Under the pieces are notes generated by a model. The model was not told where the DNA came from and ran no database searches. It saw only the letters and a list, made by a program, of their open reading frames with translations. The position numbers and the translations under genes were made by a program. Shown here piece after piece: positions 55,341 through 64,000 of a stretch of 64,000 nucleotides of DNA; position 1 is the first letter of the stretch; each line of letters starts with the position of its first letter. This DNA is from JAHEDT01 sp963825615 (GTDB lineage: Bacteria; Desulfobacterota; Desulfuromonadia; Desulfuromonadales; BM103), in the NCBI GenBank assembly GCA_963825615.1, contig CAWGTV010000010.1:1-64000 (forward strand), written 5' to 3'.

Positions 55341-56051
55341 TTACGCAGTCCAACGGTTGCTAAAACAGCGCCGCAACGCCGTGCCCTTTTCTTCTGGGAT
55401 GTCGATAAATTCGATCCCGTAACCAAGTGGATAGTCTGGCTTGATAATCTCATCCCGTGAGTTGACCCATGCAATGCGGCCATGCAGTTCGATCGGGCTC
55501 AAGTGCTCATCTGGCAAAGAAAATTTCAGGGTCAGGGCCTCCCCTTTCGCTACAGTCGACCGGCAGTCAAGGAACATACCACCAGTGCTGACATCAATGC
55601 AATGTCCTTGCAGGTGCAAACCGCGGCAGATGAAATCCACAGGGAGGCGGCAATCACGACGCGGCTCGCGGCGTTCTATGCTCATCAGGAAATTGTGCCC
55701 GACATCGAGGAATTGTCGCCGATCCAGCGGCTTGGTTAAATAGGCGTCCGCTCCGGCATCTCGCGCAATCGCTGCATCGGCAGCAGAGGCCTTCGCACCG
55801 ATCAGGACTACGGGGATTGCTTGCATCTGCAGATCCGACTTCAGTGCCCGACAACAGTCAAAACCATTCATCCCCGACATATCGACATCCATGTATATCA
55901 GGCTGGGAAGATGCTTTTGCGCTACCGCAGCAGCTTCCTCAGCTGACGCAGCAAGCAGTATGGTTGCCGGCGTGTTGCGGAGGAACTGTCTTTCCAGTTC
56001 CAGAAAAAACTTCGAGTCGTCAACGAGGAGAATGCAAAGAGGTGTTGTCAT
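55341..56051 (-). CDS. Response regulator with PilZ domain
   Basis: The 236-aa protein combines a receiver domain (DD at residues 11-12, phospho-acceptor Asp55 in YMDVDMSG, conserved Lys in YLTKPLDRR) with a C-terminal PilZ domain (RREPRRDCRLPV arginine motif and DVSTGGMFL). PilZ domains of this form bind c-di-GMP, so the protein should join phosphorylation to c-di-GMP signalling. No cognate kinase is adjacent. A GEMM riboswitch at 1.5 kb is another cyclic-dinucleotide component in this window. Confidence 0.88.
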   Translation of the reverse strand: MTTPLCILLVDDSKFFLELERQFLRNTPATILLAASAEEAAAVAQKHLPSLIYMDVDMSGMNGFDCCRALKSDLQMQAIPVVLIGAKASAADAAIARDAGADAYLTKPLDRRQFLDVGHNFLMSIERREPRRDCRLPVDFICRGLHLQGHCIDVSTGGMFLDCRSTVAKGEALTLKFSLPDEHLSPIELHGRIAWVNSRDEIIKPDYPLGYGIEFIDIPEEKGTALRRCFSNRWTA

Positions 56052-56079
56052 CAGTATGAATTTGGGCTGAGCATCAAGA

Positions 56080-56920
56080 TTAATCGAGGCTCACGTTTGT
56101 GCCAACGTTGGCAAAAAACACCTTGTTCGGGAAACGGGCGTGTAACTGAGCGGAACGCAGCTGCCCGGTACAGTGGGAAACACCGAGGCGATCGAAGTCA
56201 AGGTGCAACAGATAGTCGACTGTCGCGGCAAACTGCTCGTCGCCGGCTGGCCCCAGGTGGGTTCCACCGATAATCGCATGAATCCGGGGATGCCCCAGCT
56301 GGCTGAGAAAGTATTCGACCGTGTTGACCAAGCCGGCATGGGCACAGCCGAGCAGAACAACCAGCCCTTTCGACGTTTCCAGAGCCAGCGCGGCATCATC
56401 AGGGAATGCGTCCGACTCCCACCCTTGAGCATTCTCAGCAGCAAGCACAAGATGAGGGTCACCGGTCTCATGAGGAAAGGCCCGCGGGATTGAGCCGCTG
56501 AAATAAAGTCCTGAAGCGATTTCGGTGAAAGTGTCGAGTAGATGAAAGTCAGCACCGGCCGCTTCAAGGTCGGCGCGGCTGTACGGCAGGCTGATGTTGC
56601 GCTGTTCATGCTGCCCTCGCCAGAAGCGCTCAGTGAAGATTCGAGGGTGGGCATAAACCGGCCGCGGGCCGATCTTTACAAGCAGAGGCAACAGGCCGCC
56701 GCAATGATCATAATGACCATGGCTGAGGACAATAGCGTCGATACCTTCCGCCTCATGTCCTAGGATGTCCAGGTTCTGCAAGGAGTGTGGCACCGCTACC
56801 TGTATCAAAGAGGAACTTGCCGCAGGATGTTTGCACCAGACAGCAGAAACCGTGCTCGCCGCATGCGGCAATCGGTCGTCCTACGGTATTTTCACAGATT
56901 ATGGCAAGAGACATGGTCAT
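56080..56920 (-). CDS. MBL-fold metallo-hydrolase, with one frameshift
   Basis: Reading through one extra base at about 56780 joins an upstream frame (MTMSLAIICENTVGRPIAAC, then CLVQTSCGKFLFDTGSG) to the main frame (NLDILGHEAEGIDAIVLSHG), giving about 279 aa. The HxHxDH metal motif is SHGHYDHCGG, with GCAHAGLVN and IIGGTHLG further on. It resembles the MBL family typified by the RFAP-synthase-annotated hydrolases of archaea and deltaproteobacteria; substrate unknown. The start at 56920 has only a weak ribosome-binding site. Confidence 0.8.
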
Positions 56921-57024
56921 GGCAGTATAAAAATAGCGCCTCTAATAAACAAGCTTCCACGCACTCAAGCGAGGATGCTATAGTGAGCCGCAGTCACAGT
57001 CAATTCCCTTAAGGAACATAAGAT

Positions 57025-57336
57025 ATGTCAGAAACTACAGCAACACTCCAGCTGACCGGCAAACAGAACCGGTTTTTGCGTGGCCTGGGTCACGGTTTGC
57101 ATCCCTTTGTCATGATCGGCAAACAACATCTCAGCGATGAAGTCGTTAAGGCCACCCACGAAGCGCTCGAGGCACACGAACTGATCAAGGTCAAAATCCA
57201 GGAAGGCTGCCTGGCTGATCGCAAGACCGTCGCTGCCGAGCTGGCCGCTGAGACCGGCTCCGCCATCGTTCAGGTCCTTGGTAAAACCTTCCTGCTTTAT
57301 CGCCCGAGCGAAAACCTGACCATCACCCTGCCCTGA
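57025..57336 (+). CDS. yhbY: YhbY/CRS1-YhbY RNA-binding protein
   Basis: The 103-aa protein is a single CRM domain: TGKQNRFLRGLGHGLHPFVM, IGKQHLSDEVVKATHEALEA and GSAIVQVLGKTFLLYRP. YhbY associates with the assembling 50S ribosomal subunit. The gene is convergent with dgt, with a 13-bp gap. Confidence 0.9.
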   Translation: MSETTATLQLTGKQNRFLRGLGHGLHPFVMIGKQHLSDEVVKATHEALEAHELIKVKIQEGCLADRKTVAAELAAETGSAIVQVLGKTFLLYRPSENLTITLP

Positions 57337-57349
57337 CGCGACATACAGC

Positions 57350-58483
57350 TTACACCCGCTCGTAGGGCTCGAAAAGCCGCTTGTATTCATCAAGGGCATA
57401 ACGATCGGTCATGCCGGCGATGTAGTCGCAGACAACCCGCTCTCGGCCATATTCAGCGTATTTGGTCTGGTAGGCTGTTGGCAGCAGGGTCGGATTCTGC
57501 AGGTAGTTTTCGAACAGCATGGTCAGAAAGCGCTCTGCCTTGATGCGCATCCTCTCAACCTTGTAATGGCGGTACAGACTTTTGTAGAGGAAAGCTTTCA
57601 ATTCACGGTTACGCGCGGCCGTGTCGACGCTGAACCTGATCAGGTTGCCCTCTTGCCGGCGAACATCGTCAAGGGACTTGATCCCTGCGACAGCAAGGTT
57701 GGTGCGGGTCTGTTCAACCAGGTCGAGGATCAACATGCCGATCAGATGGCTGATCGTTTGCAAAATCTGACGATCTTCCGGCAATGACGGATATTTTGCC
57801 TCCACCTTGGCATAGGTCTCGGCCCACAGATCAACCTTCATCAGGGCTTTCGGTTCCAGGTAACCGGCCTTGAGACCGTCATCGATATCGTGATTGTTGT
57901 AGGCGATCTCGTCGGCCAGGTCGATAATCTGCGCCTCCAGGGTAGGCTGCAGGTCAGGACGATATTCATCAAGACCTGACCCGTCCGGGATATCATAGTC
58001 AGACGAATGCTTGACAATCCCCTCTCTGGACTCCCAACTCAGATTCAGCCCGTTGAAACCCGGGTAGCGTTCTTCCAGGAGTTCGACGATGCGCAGCGAC
58101 TGGCGGTTGTGTTCAAAGCCGCCGTATGGTGTCATCAGGCGGTTGAGGACGTCTTCGCCGGTGTGTCCGAAAGGCGTATGCCCAAGGTCGTGGGCCAGCG
58201 ACAGGGTTTCGACCAGGTCTTCGTTGAGATGCAAGCGGCGGGCGATACCACGACCGATCTGGGCGACTTCCAAAGAATGCGTCAGTCGGGTGCGGTAGTA
58301 ATCGCCTTCGTGGTTTACAAATACCTGAGTTTTATACTCGAGGCGGCGGAAAGCAGCACAATGGATAATCCGATCGCGATCACGTTCGTAGGCAGGCCGA
58401 TCGTCCTTATAAACTTCGTCATGTCTGCGGCCGCGCGAGGTTTTGCTATGGGCGGCATATCCGGCAAGATCCAGTCGTTCCAT
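57350..58483 (-). CDS. dgt: Deoxyguanosinetriphosphate triphosphohydrolase-like protein
   Basis: The ATG at 58483 with AAGGAGG upstream gives 377 aa; a start eight codons upstream is less good. HD-domain motifs are FRRLEYKTQVF, THSLEVAQIGRG, and SLAHDLGHTPFGHTGE, then DLADEIAYNNHDIDDG. The family hydrolyses dNTPs to deoxynucleosides and triphosphate and controls pool balance. It is monocistronic. Confidence 0.92.
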   Translation of the reverse strand: MERLDLAGYAAHSKTSRGRRHDEVYKDDRPAYERDRDRIIHCAAFRRLEYKTQVFVNHEGDYYRTRLTHSLEVAQIGRGIARRLHLNEDLVETLSLAHDLGHTPFGHTGEDVLNRLMTPYGGFEHNRQSLRIVELLEERYPGFNGLNLSWESREGIVKHSSDYDIPDGSGLDEYRPDLQPTLEAQIIDLADEIAYNNHDIDDGLKAGYLEPKALMKVDLWAETYAKVEAKYPSLPEDRQILQTISHLIGMLILDLVEQTRTNLAVAGIKSLDDVRRQEGNLIRFSVDTAARNRELKAFLYKSLYRHYKVERMRIKAERFLTMLFENYLQNPTLLPTAYQTKYAEYGRERVVCDYIAGMTDRYALDEYKRLFEPYERV

Positions 58484-58633
58484 TGAGCCCTCCTTGATGA
58501 CCCACATTTAAGCCATGCCGCACGCCGCCTGTCAAGCCAGAACAAACGCTGGCCCGCTTGACCATAATTACTGGTTGTGCTAGTTTTTTTAACATGTTAG
58601 ACACTTTCAGAAGAATTTTTCAGGGGTGATTTC

Positions 58634-59203
58634 GTGCGCGTGATTGCAGGCACTTCACGTGGCAGGCGCCTGTCAGCGTTCGCTGGCAGCGATGTCCGGC
58701 CGACACCGGACCGGGTCCGAGAAGCGCTCTTCAGTATACTGCAAAGCAAACTCGGCAGTTTTGCCGGAATCAGGGTCCTGGATCTCTTCGCCGGATCGGG
58801 GGCCCTGGCAATCGAAGCCCTTAGCCGTGGGGCGGACTCGGCCTGCCTGGTTGAACAGGCCGCCGAATCAGTCAATCTCATACGTGAGAACCTTGAACGT
58901 TGCCGGATCGGTAGCATGGCAAATCTCATCAAGGGTGACGCCTGGCATGTCCTACCGACATTCAGCGCCGGCTCTTTTGACCTGGTTTTTGTGGATCCTC
59001 CTTACGGCCAGGGCCTTGCCGGTCGCGCTCTTGTCGAGGCCGAAAGTCTGAAACTGTTGAGTGCAGATGGGATCCTCTGCGCTGAAACGGGCAGCGGGGA
59101 ATCTTTGCCGGAGACCGTCGGCCAGCTGCACCGCATTGATCAGCGCCGTTATGGCTCAATTATGTTAAACTTCTATTCCTATTCACCAGAGGGGTTGACA
59201 TGA
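58634..59203 (+). CDS. rsmD: 16S rRNA m2G966 methyltransferase RsmD
   Basis: The 189-aa protein starts with GTG at 58634 and begins RVIAGTSRGRRL. RPTPDRVREALFSIL, DLFAGSGALAIEALSRGA (SAM site) and VFVDPPYGQG (catalytic DPPY) identify RsmD. Its stop overlaps the coaD start by 4 bp, the usual rsmD-coaD pairing. Confidence 0.95.
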   Translation: MRVIAGTSRGRRLSAFAGSDVRPTPDRVREALFSILQSKLGSFAGIRVLDLFAGSGALAIEALSRGADSACLVEQAAESVNLIRENLERCRIGSMANLIKGDAWHVLPTFSAGSFDLVFVDPPYGQGLAGRALVEAESLKLLSADGILCAETGSGESLPETVGQLHRIDQRRYGSIMLNFYSYSPEGLT

Positions 59204-59694
59204 AGAAGAACATTGCTGTTTACCCGGGTTCATTCGATCCGATCACCTACGGCCATCTCGACATAATCGAACGCGGTCTCGACGTCTTCGATGCTATCAT
59301 TATTGCCGTTGCGCGCAATTCCGAGAAAAAAAGCCTTTTTTCCACCAACGAACGCATCGACCTCATCGAAAAAGCGCTCGGCGACAATCCCCGTGTCACA
59401 GTGGACACTTTCGACGGATTGCTGGTGGATTATGTGGTATCGAGAGGTTCCAGGGTCATTCTGCGCGGCTTACGGGCGGTCTCCGACTTTGAATACGAAT
59501 TCCAGATCGCCCAGATGAACCACAACCTGAGAAGTGAAGTCGAAACCCTCTTCATGATGACCTCGGTGCCTTACGGCTACCTCAGCTCTTCAATCGTCAA
59601 GGAAGTGGCCGGCCTGCAAGGTCCTGTAGAAAGCCTGGTGCCCCCAGTGGTCAGGAAAGCCCTGGTCGAGAAATTTGGTAAGAATGATGAGTAA
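59200..59694 (+). CDS. coaD: Phosphopantetheine adenylyltransferase
   Basis: The 164-aa protein has YPGSFDPITYGHLDII (TxGH nucleotidyl-transfer motif, His18 region), LRGLRAVSDFEYEFQIAQMN and PYGYLSSSIVKEVA. It adenylylates 4'-phosphopantetheine to dephospho-CoA in coenzyme A synthesis. It is followed by a small DUF1858 gene 14 bp away. Confidence 0.95.
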   Translation: MKKNIAVYPGSFDPITYGHLDIIERGLDVFDAIIIAVARNSEKKSLFSTNERIDLIEKALGDNPRVTVDTFDGLLVDYVVSRGSRVILRGLRAVSDFEYEFQIAQMNHNLRSEVETLFMMTSVPYGYLSSSIVKEVAGLQGPVESLVPPVVRKALVEKFGKNDE

Positions 59695-59708
59695 CTGAAG
59701 GAGGCGGC

Positions 59709-59903
59709 ATGATAACTCGTGAAATGACTATTGCTGAAATTATCGCCAGATACCCCCAGACCATGCAGGTCTTTCGCGATTTCGGCCTTGACTGCATGGA
59801 ATGTCAGATAGCTGATTATGAAGAGATTCAACATGGAGCCGGGGTGCACAACGTCGACATCGAGCTACTGCTCAAGGCCTTGAATAAAACGATCAAAGAT
59901 TGA
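59709..59903 (+). CDS. DUF1858 small protein, second copy
   Basis: This 64-aa protein starts behind GAAGGAGG and shows MTIAEIIARYPQTMQVFRDF, GLDCMECQIADYEEIQHGA (CxxC) and DIELLLKALN. It is a distant paralogue of 41679-41876 with the same CxxC pair. It is last in the rsmD-coaD operon; role unknown. Confidence 0.85.
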   Translation: MITREMTIAEIIARYPQTMQVFRDFGLDCMECQIADYEEIQHGAGVHNVDIELLLKALNKTIKD

Positions 59904-59912
59904 GCCGACAAT

Positions 59913-60632
59913 TTAGCCGGTAAATTCTTCGAGACGAGTCACCAGTCGATCGAGGGCAGCCACAACCAGAGCTTCAATTTGTGCCCCTTTTTCGGCTGAA
60001 GCTCTTCCCGGGTCGCCCCAGACGCCATGCTTCCAATAGGCCGTTTTATCTCTAACCAGGATATATTGCGGAAACTCGGGAAACTCGGCAGCCGCAAGCC
60101 CCTTGACCATATGCGGCCGGGTCGCCAGCATCCGCGACGTTTCAATCTCGCCTGCGTGCGAGTCTCCGGCGGTCTCAATAATCCCGCCACCCGCCTCTTT
60201 AGCCAAGTCATATTCCGTTACCACGGCGATGCGCATTTCTGGCAACTGTTTAAGCAGACATTCCCCTGCATCCAGAAGCGTGGCGTTATGTGTGCCTCCC
60301 GCATGTCCCGACAAAATCACGAAATCCCTTAATCCATGACGATACAGCGCATGTACCACATCGCTGACCAGGGACTTGAGGGTCTCGGTGCTGATGCCGA
60401 GTGTCCCCGGGTGGTCAGCCGTTGAGCGACATACCCCATACTGGATCACGGGCGCAACGAAAACAGGCCGCTGCTTCGCCAGACAGGTACAGACGTCGTA
60501 CGCCTGGAACGTATCGGTACCAATTGGCAGGTGCGGCCCGTGCTCTTCCGTGGCGCCAACCGGCAGCAAAACCGTGCGAGTTTTCTGCAGACCTTCAGAG
60601 AATTCTAGTGAGGTGATCTCTTCGATGAGCAT
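59913..60632 (-). CDS. Creatininase-family amidohydrolase
   Basis: The ATG at 60632 (GAGGG upstream) gives 239 aa. LLPVGATEEHGPHLPIGTD, then QYGVCRSTADHPGTL, SGHAGGTHN and GDSHAGEIETSRM hold the metal-binding Glu, His and Asp residues of the creatininase (MftE-like/FAPy-deformylase) fold. Family members cleave small amides, including creatinine, FAPy and mycofactocin intermediates. No partner gene identifies the substrate. Confidence 0.85.
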   Translation of the reverse strand: MLIEEITSLEFSEGLQKTRTVLLPVGATEEHGPHLPIGTDTFQAYDVCTCLAKQRPVFVAPVIQYGVCRSTADHPGTLGISTETLKSLVSDVVHALYRHGLRDFVILSGHAGGTHNATLLDAGECLLKQLPEMRIAVVTEYDLAKEAGGGIIETAGDSHAGEIETSRMLATRPHMVKGLAAAEFPEFPQYILVRDKTAYWKHGVWGDPGRASAEKGAQIEALVVAALDRLVTRLEEFTG

Positions 60633-60756
60633 GGTGTTCCCTCTCGAAACGGACAAGGATAGAATGCATCCTTGATGCGAACATGCATATAAAAGTCGTT
60701 GTCCAATCGGCTTGCGTAATCACCGAAAAGAACTTTAGAAAGAAAAAACTTAATGA

Positions 60757-61512
60757 TTAAGCGACACCCAACCAGGGATGAATTTGTGGAATAATGCGGA
60801 CATCATGATGATCCGCAGCGGCAATCGCCTGCAAGTTCAGCAAGGCCGCGCCGCTCATGGCAGACCCGGAAGCCAGGGTCCGTGGCTGCAGAATGAAGGG
60901 AACCTCAGGGGCGTACCGGTTCACGAGCCTGGCCGCTGCGAGCAGCTCGTCTACTTTTGTGCCTGCATCAACGACCAGTTTCACCTGGCAGAGGCGTTGT
61001 CCGGCCATGTCGAGAAAATCGGCGTGTTCAGCCCATTGGGTCGGAGCACCGGTGACGGCCGCACTCTTGATATCCATAGAGATCCAGTCGAGCATCAAGA
61101 GGACCTTGGCCAGCTGGGCTGGAAGCGTCCCATTGGTCTCGAGGAAGATCGGCAAAACAGAACGTGCTTCAGGCAACCACTTTTGCAGGAGGTCAGCGTG
61201 CAGAAGTGGCTCGCCACCGGTCAGCACCAGCGAGTGGTGCATGTTGTGGCTGCAGCGTTGCCAATCGGCGAGCAGTCGGGTGACTTCAGAAAGAATGACC
61301 GGGTTATCTTTCGTATCGAACTGACCGCTACCGGGACGGGTTTCAATCCGGCAGGTCGGTCCGGCCTGAAAAGGAGTGTCACAATAATCACAGGCCAGGT
61401 TGCATTCGGCAAAGCGCACGAAAATTTGCCGACATCCAATTAGCACCCCTTCCCCCTGCATCGAGGAGAAAATTTCGATCAAGGGAGCTTCAATCGCGGG
61501 AATAGCTGGCAC
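60757..61512 (-). CDS. queE: 7-carboxy-7-deazaguanine synthase
   Basis: The radical-SAM cluster motif is CNLACDYCDT (CX3CX2C), preceded by IFSSMQGEGVLIGCRQIFVR and followed by LVLTGGEPLLH. Its start is taken as GTG at 61512, since CGGAG lies 7 bp upstream; earlier in-frame ATGs at 61557 and 61536 would enlarge the overlap with queD. The enzyme makes CDG in the queuosine/7-deazaguanine pathway, after QueD. Confidence 0.9.
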   Translation of the reverse strand: MPAIPAIEAPLIEIFSSMQGEGVLIGCRQIFVRFAECNLACDYCDTPFQAGPTCRIETRPGSGQFDTKDNPVILSEVTRLLADWQRCSHNMHHSLVLTGGEPLLHADLLQKWLPEARSVLPIFLETNGTLPAQLAKVLLMLDWISMDIKSAAVTGAPTQWAEHADFLDMAGQRLCQVKLVVDAGTKVDELLAAARLVNRYAPEVPFILQPRTLASGSAMSGAALLNLQAIAAADHHDVRIIPQIHPWLGVA

Positions 61513-61861
61513 AGGCGTTCTCCGATTCCCAGACATTGACCCGCTCGACATTAACATTGTCGTTATTCAAATCCCGGCTCAGGCGCTCGAAGAGGTAACA
61601 GCTGATGTTCTCGGAAGAAGGACTGGTGCTTTTGAACGGTTCGAGGTCATTGAGATACTTGTGGTCAAGTTCACCGAGCAGTTCCTTGGTTTTTTTCTTG
61701 AGAATCTTGAAGTCGATACCCAGACCGGCTTTATCCAGCTCACGTGCCGACACAGTCACCTCTACCCGCCAGTTGTGACCGTGCAGGTTCTCGCAATCGC
61801 CTTGATAATTCATCAGGTTATGCGCCGCAGCGAAGGAGGTTTTTATCATTAAGTGATACAT
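61490..61861 (-). CDS. queD: 6-carboxytetrahydropterin synthase
   Basis: The 123-aa protein has the zinc His residues in SFAAAHNLMNYQ and NLHGHNWRVEV, the catalytic Cys in YQGDCENL, and the closing Glu in RVNVWESENACASY. It converts dihydroneopterin triphosphate to 6-carboxytetrahydropterin, the step before QueE. It overlaps the queE frame by about 20 bp. Confidence 0.92.
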   Translation of the reverse strand: MYHLMIKTSFAAAHNLMNYQGDCENLHGHNWRVEVTVSARELDKAGLGIDFKILKKKTKELLGELDHKYLNDLEPFKSTSPSSENISCYLFERLSRDLNNDNVNVERVNVWESENACASYSRD

Positions 61862-61867
61862 TAACTA

Positions 61868-62077
61868 TTACCTTTCAATATCTTGTTTATCTTCATATAT
61901 TTTTACTATATCTTCATCGCTAATGGAGTCCTGAGGAGGTCCCGAAATGCGATACGATTCATCAGCCCATTGGCCGAGGTCAATCAGGCGGCAACGCTCC
62001 GAACAAAACGGTCGGTGCGGGTTGCCTTGCCATTGGGACAACTCTTGGCACTGTGGGCACTTGATCTCTGTTAACAT
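61868..62077 (-). CDS. yacG: DNA gyrase inhibitor YacG
   Basis: This 69-aa zinc-finger protein has CPQC near the N-terminus and PFCSERCRLIDLGQWADESY, the YacG signature. YacG binds GyrB and dampens supercoiling. It is the first gene of the yacG-queD-queE set, with a 6-bp gap to queD. Confidence 0.9.
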   Translation of the reverse strand: MLTEIKCPQCQELSQWQGNPHRPFCSERCRLIDLGQWADESYRISGPPQDSISDEDIVKIYEDKQDIER

Positions 62078-62299
62078 TATCCAGCCTCCATCGGATCAAA
62101 TTACCATGGTGCAATTCATCAGAGCAACCGTCAACTTGATCCGACGACCCCGGCGCGACAACAACTTGGTGGTCCTTGAACTGGCACAACGACGTCGTGC
62201 TATATTGTCGGTGTTTGCATACCATGGGAAATGTTTTAATGTTTGTAAATTGCGGTCTGCTGATATTATGCATGGAACAAACAGTTGAAAGGCTAAGTT

Positions 62300-64000
62300 A
62301 TGTTTACTGAATTGTTAAAAAAATGGCCATTGGGTCAGCCACCCTGCATCTGTTATCCATTGCCACAGGTTATGAAGGCTTTGACGATTCACCGTGACAA
62401 GTACGGGCAACCTGTGGATGCCATCCACTTTGAAGAGGTCCCTGTTCCCCGGCTACACTCGGAAAACGCTACCTCTGTTCTGGTCGCCATACTGGCTTCC
62501 GGCCCGAACTTTAACACCAACTTTGCTGCCATGGGACTTCCCGTGCCGCCCTTCGGTCGCGGCGACAGCGCGACCCTGCATATTCCCGGCAGCGACGCGC
62601 TCGGAATCGTCGTCGCTGCAGGCGCGGCCGTCAAGAATATCAAGGTGGGACAGGCTGTCATCCTCGATTCCTGGACGAACGCCGGAATTATCCGAGGCTA
62701 TGAAACTCATGACGGATTCAACGCCCAATTTACCGTAGTTGACGAAGTCCGCGCCATCCCGGTCCCGCATGGTTTAAGCAACCTGCCCCCCGAGCAGTTG
62801 GCGGCGCTCCTGCTGACTTATGGTACGGCCTATCGAGCGGTGGTTGAACGGCTCGCCGTCAAACCCGGGGACAGCGTCCTGATGATGGGAGGTGGCAAGG
62901 GGACCAGCTTCGCAGGAGCCCAGATCGCCAAAGCTCTCGGGGCGCGAGTCATCCTGATGGGATCCAACCCTGACCTTGCGAATTCACTGATCCAGCGCGG
63001 CATAGCGGATGCCTTTGTCAATCGCCGGGAGATTCCGCAGCAGGTTTACGGCGTCCTCTCACCAGATGAGCCCTACAACAGCTGGTTCAAACGCACCCAA
63101 CCGTTCCGGGATGCCGTCTATCGGGCTAACGACGACAAACCGGTCGACAAGATCTTTGAACATACCGGTGGCGCCAACTTCCCTTTGCTGGTTTCCACTT
63201 TGGCCGAAAATGGTGCCTTGGCATTTTTCGGTGCTACCGGCAGCGGCGTGAAAGGTGAATACAAGGAAACTTTCTTTCACGCCGGGCGGCGCTTCGTCAT
63301 GGACGCACGCTGGGTGTGGATGAGACAAAAACAATTACTGATCAGGAACAAAACCGCTGAGCAGATTTTCTCAGAAATAGCCCTTCTGCCAGGCAAAAAG
63401 GGCTTGATCTGGGGTGCGGACGCCTATGCCCAGGAATTCGCCAAAGCCGCTCTGGAACGCAGCGCCGAGCTGGTTATTATCGCCTCTCACAAGAACGACG
63501 CGGAAGGCATCCTGCAGTTGCTTAAACTCGGCGTCAACCAATGTAACATCATCGATCGGGATCTCTTCACCTTAGCAGAGGACATGCCCGATCCGTTGAC
63601 GCAAGACGGCGCACTTAACCCAGAATACAACAGCCAATACATGTCCGTAGCAAGGTCGCTGGGCCGTGCGATCTGGAAAATCCTGGGCCCCCGCACCAGC
63701 CCTGACTTCATCGTCGAGCGCACAGACCAGAGCACGCTCCATTACAGCAGCTTCCTGGTGCGTGACTTTAGTGAAAACGAAGACATGCCCTGCGGGATCA
63801 TTGTTGCACGCGGCGCTCGTGACCTGTCAATTCTCGGTTCCCACATGTACTGTGCGACCCAGGCGAATGAAGTTGTACGTCTGCTTGATAAAAAGATCAT
63901 CGAAATGGAAAAGGAAGACCTGGAGATCGTCTCCCTCGAGGACTTGCCCGACCTCCAGCAGCAGATGCTGGAGGGCCGGATGGCAAAACCGAAAGGCGTG
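62300..64000 (+). CDS. Large MDR-family reductase (crotonyl/acryloyl-CoA reductase-like), partial
   Basis: An open frame of 567 codons starts at the ATG at 62300 and runs off the window. The first half is a medium-chain dehydrogenase/reductase close to crotonyl-CoA carboxylase/reductase: VPVPRLHSENATSVLVAILA, HIPGSDALGIV, MMGGGKGTSFAGAQIAKAL (nucleotide loop), EHTGGANFPLL and RWVWMRQKQLL. The second half has another nucleotide-fold-like segment (GKKGLIWGADAYAQEFAKAA) and SILGSHMYCATQANEV. The total length is beyond a single MDR, so it is a multidomain enzyme, perhaps continuing into a hydratase. It would act on an enoyl-CoA. Confidence 0.65.
   Translation, partial: MFTELLKKWPLGQPPCICYPLPQVMKALTIHRDKYGQPVDAIHFEEVPVPRLHSENATSVLVAILASGPNFNTNFAAMGLPVPPFGRGDSATLHIPGSDALGIVVAAGAAVKNIKVGQAVILDSWTNAGIIRGYETHDGFNAQFTVVDEVRAIPVPHGLSNLPPEQLAALLLTYGTAYRAVVERLAVKPGDSVLMMGGGKGTSFAGAQIAKALGARVILMGSNPDLANSLIQRGIADAFVNRREIPQQVYGVLSPDEPYNSWFKRTQPFRDAVYRANDDKPVDKIFEHTGGANFPLLVSTLAENGALAFFGATGSGVKGEYKETFFHAGRRFVMDARWVWMRQKQLLIRNKTAEQIFSEIALLPGKKGLIWGADAYAQEFAKAALERSAELVIIASHKNDAEGILQLLKLGVNQCNIIDRDLFTLAEDMPDPLTQDGALNPEYNSQYMSVARSLGRAIWKILGPRTSPDFIVERTDQSTLHYSSFLVRDFSENEDMPCGIIVARGARDLSILGSHMYCATQANEVVRLLDKKIIEMEKEDLEIVSLEDLPDLQQQMLEGRMAKPKGV

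Overview
The window looks like chromosome from a Desulfuromonadales-type (Geobacter/Desulfuromonas-like) deltaproteobacterium. The pointers are the gene blocks pyrR-pyrB-pyrC-carA-carB, greA-DUF1858-recG, lepA-lepB and rsmD-coaD-DUF1858, plus an EFR1 ferredoxin and a GEMM-type cyclic-dinucleotide riboswitch. This placement is inference from gene content; no rRNA or tRNA gene was seen.

Layout. 1-12 kb is a gene-poor, AT-rich accessory region. It holds small secreted proteins, a riboswitch-controlled secreted HEXXH protein, a diverged 200-bp intergenic repeat, a three-gene lipoprotein/M48 protease operon, a truncated IS3-family element, an EFR1 ferredoxin, a decayed class II dihydroorotase and about 1.8 kb without genes. 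12-30 kb is an envelope-lipid region: a nucleotidyltransferase-fold protein and a DAGK-family lipid kinase, a metallophosphoesterase, lptF/lptG, a glycosyltransferase-like plus sulfotransferase pair, then genes matching the known bacterial ceramide pathway (MobA-like nucleotidyltransferase, GNAT ceramide synthase, fatty acyl-AMP ligase, ceramide reductase, ACP, serine palmitoyltransferase), followed by HAD, RMDN-like TPR and FkbM genes. 30-39 kb starts with a second, inverted copy of the glycosyltransferase-like/sulfotransferase pair and continues with a nonulosonic-acid set (NeuB, CMP-sugar synthetase, SDR, aldehyde dehydrogenase, full-length transketolase). 39-64 kb is housekeeping: recG, greA, the PyrR-attenuated pyrimidine operon, lepA/lepB, acyl-CoA ligase, dgt, rsmD, coaD, queD/queE and yacG, ending inside a large MDR-type reductase.

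How it fits together. The most notable system is a putative sphingolipid locus: all five genes known to be needed for ceramide formation in Caulobacter have counterparts within 7 kb, with candidate head-group genes (lipid kinase, MobA-like cytidylyltransferase) nearby. It sits next to lipid exporters and is bracketed by paralogous sulfotransferase/glycan genes, suggesting a modified, possibly glycosylated or sulfated, outer-membrane sphingolipid or glycan. Two regulatory RNAs stand out: a GEMM riboswitch with an overlapping terminator ahead of the secreted HEXXH gene, and a cobalamin-riboswitch-like RNA with no downstream gene. Seven disruptions in otherwise normal genes (carB x2, pyrC x2, recG, acyl-AMP ligase, MBL hydrolase) are all single-base gains, so insertion-type sequence errors are the likeliest cause.
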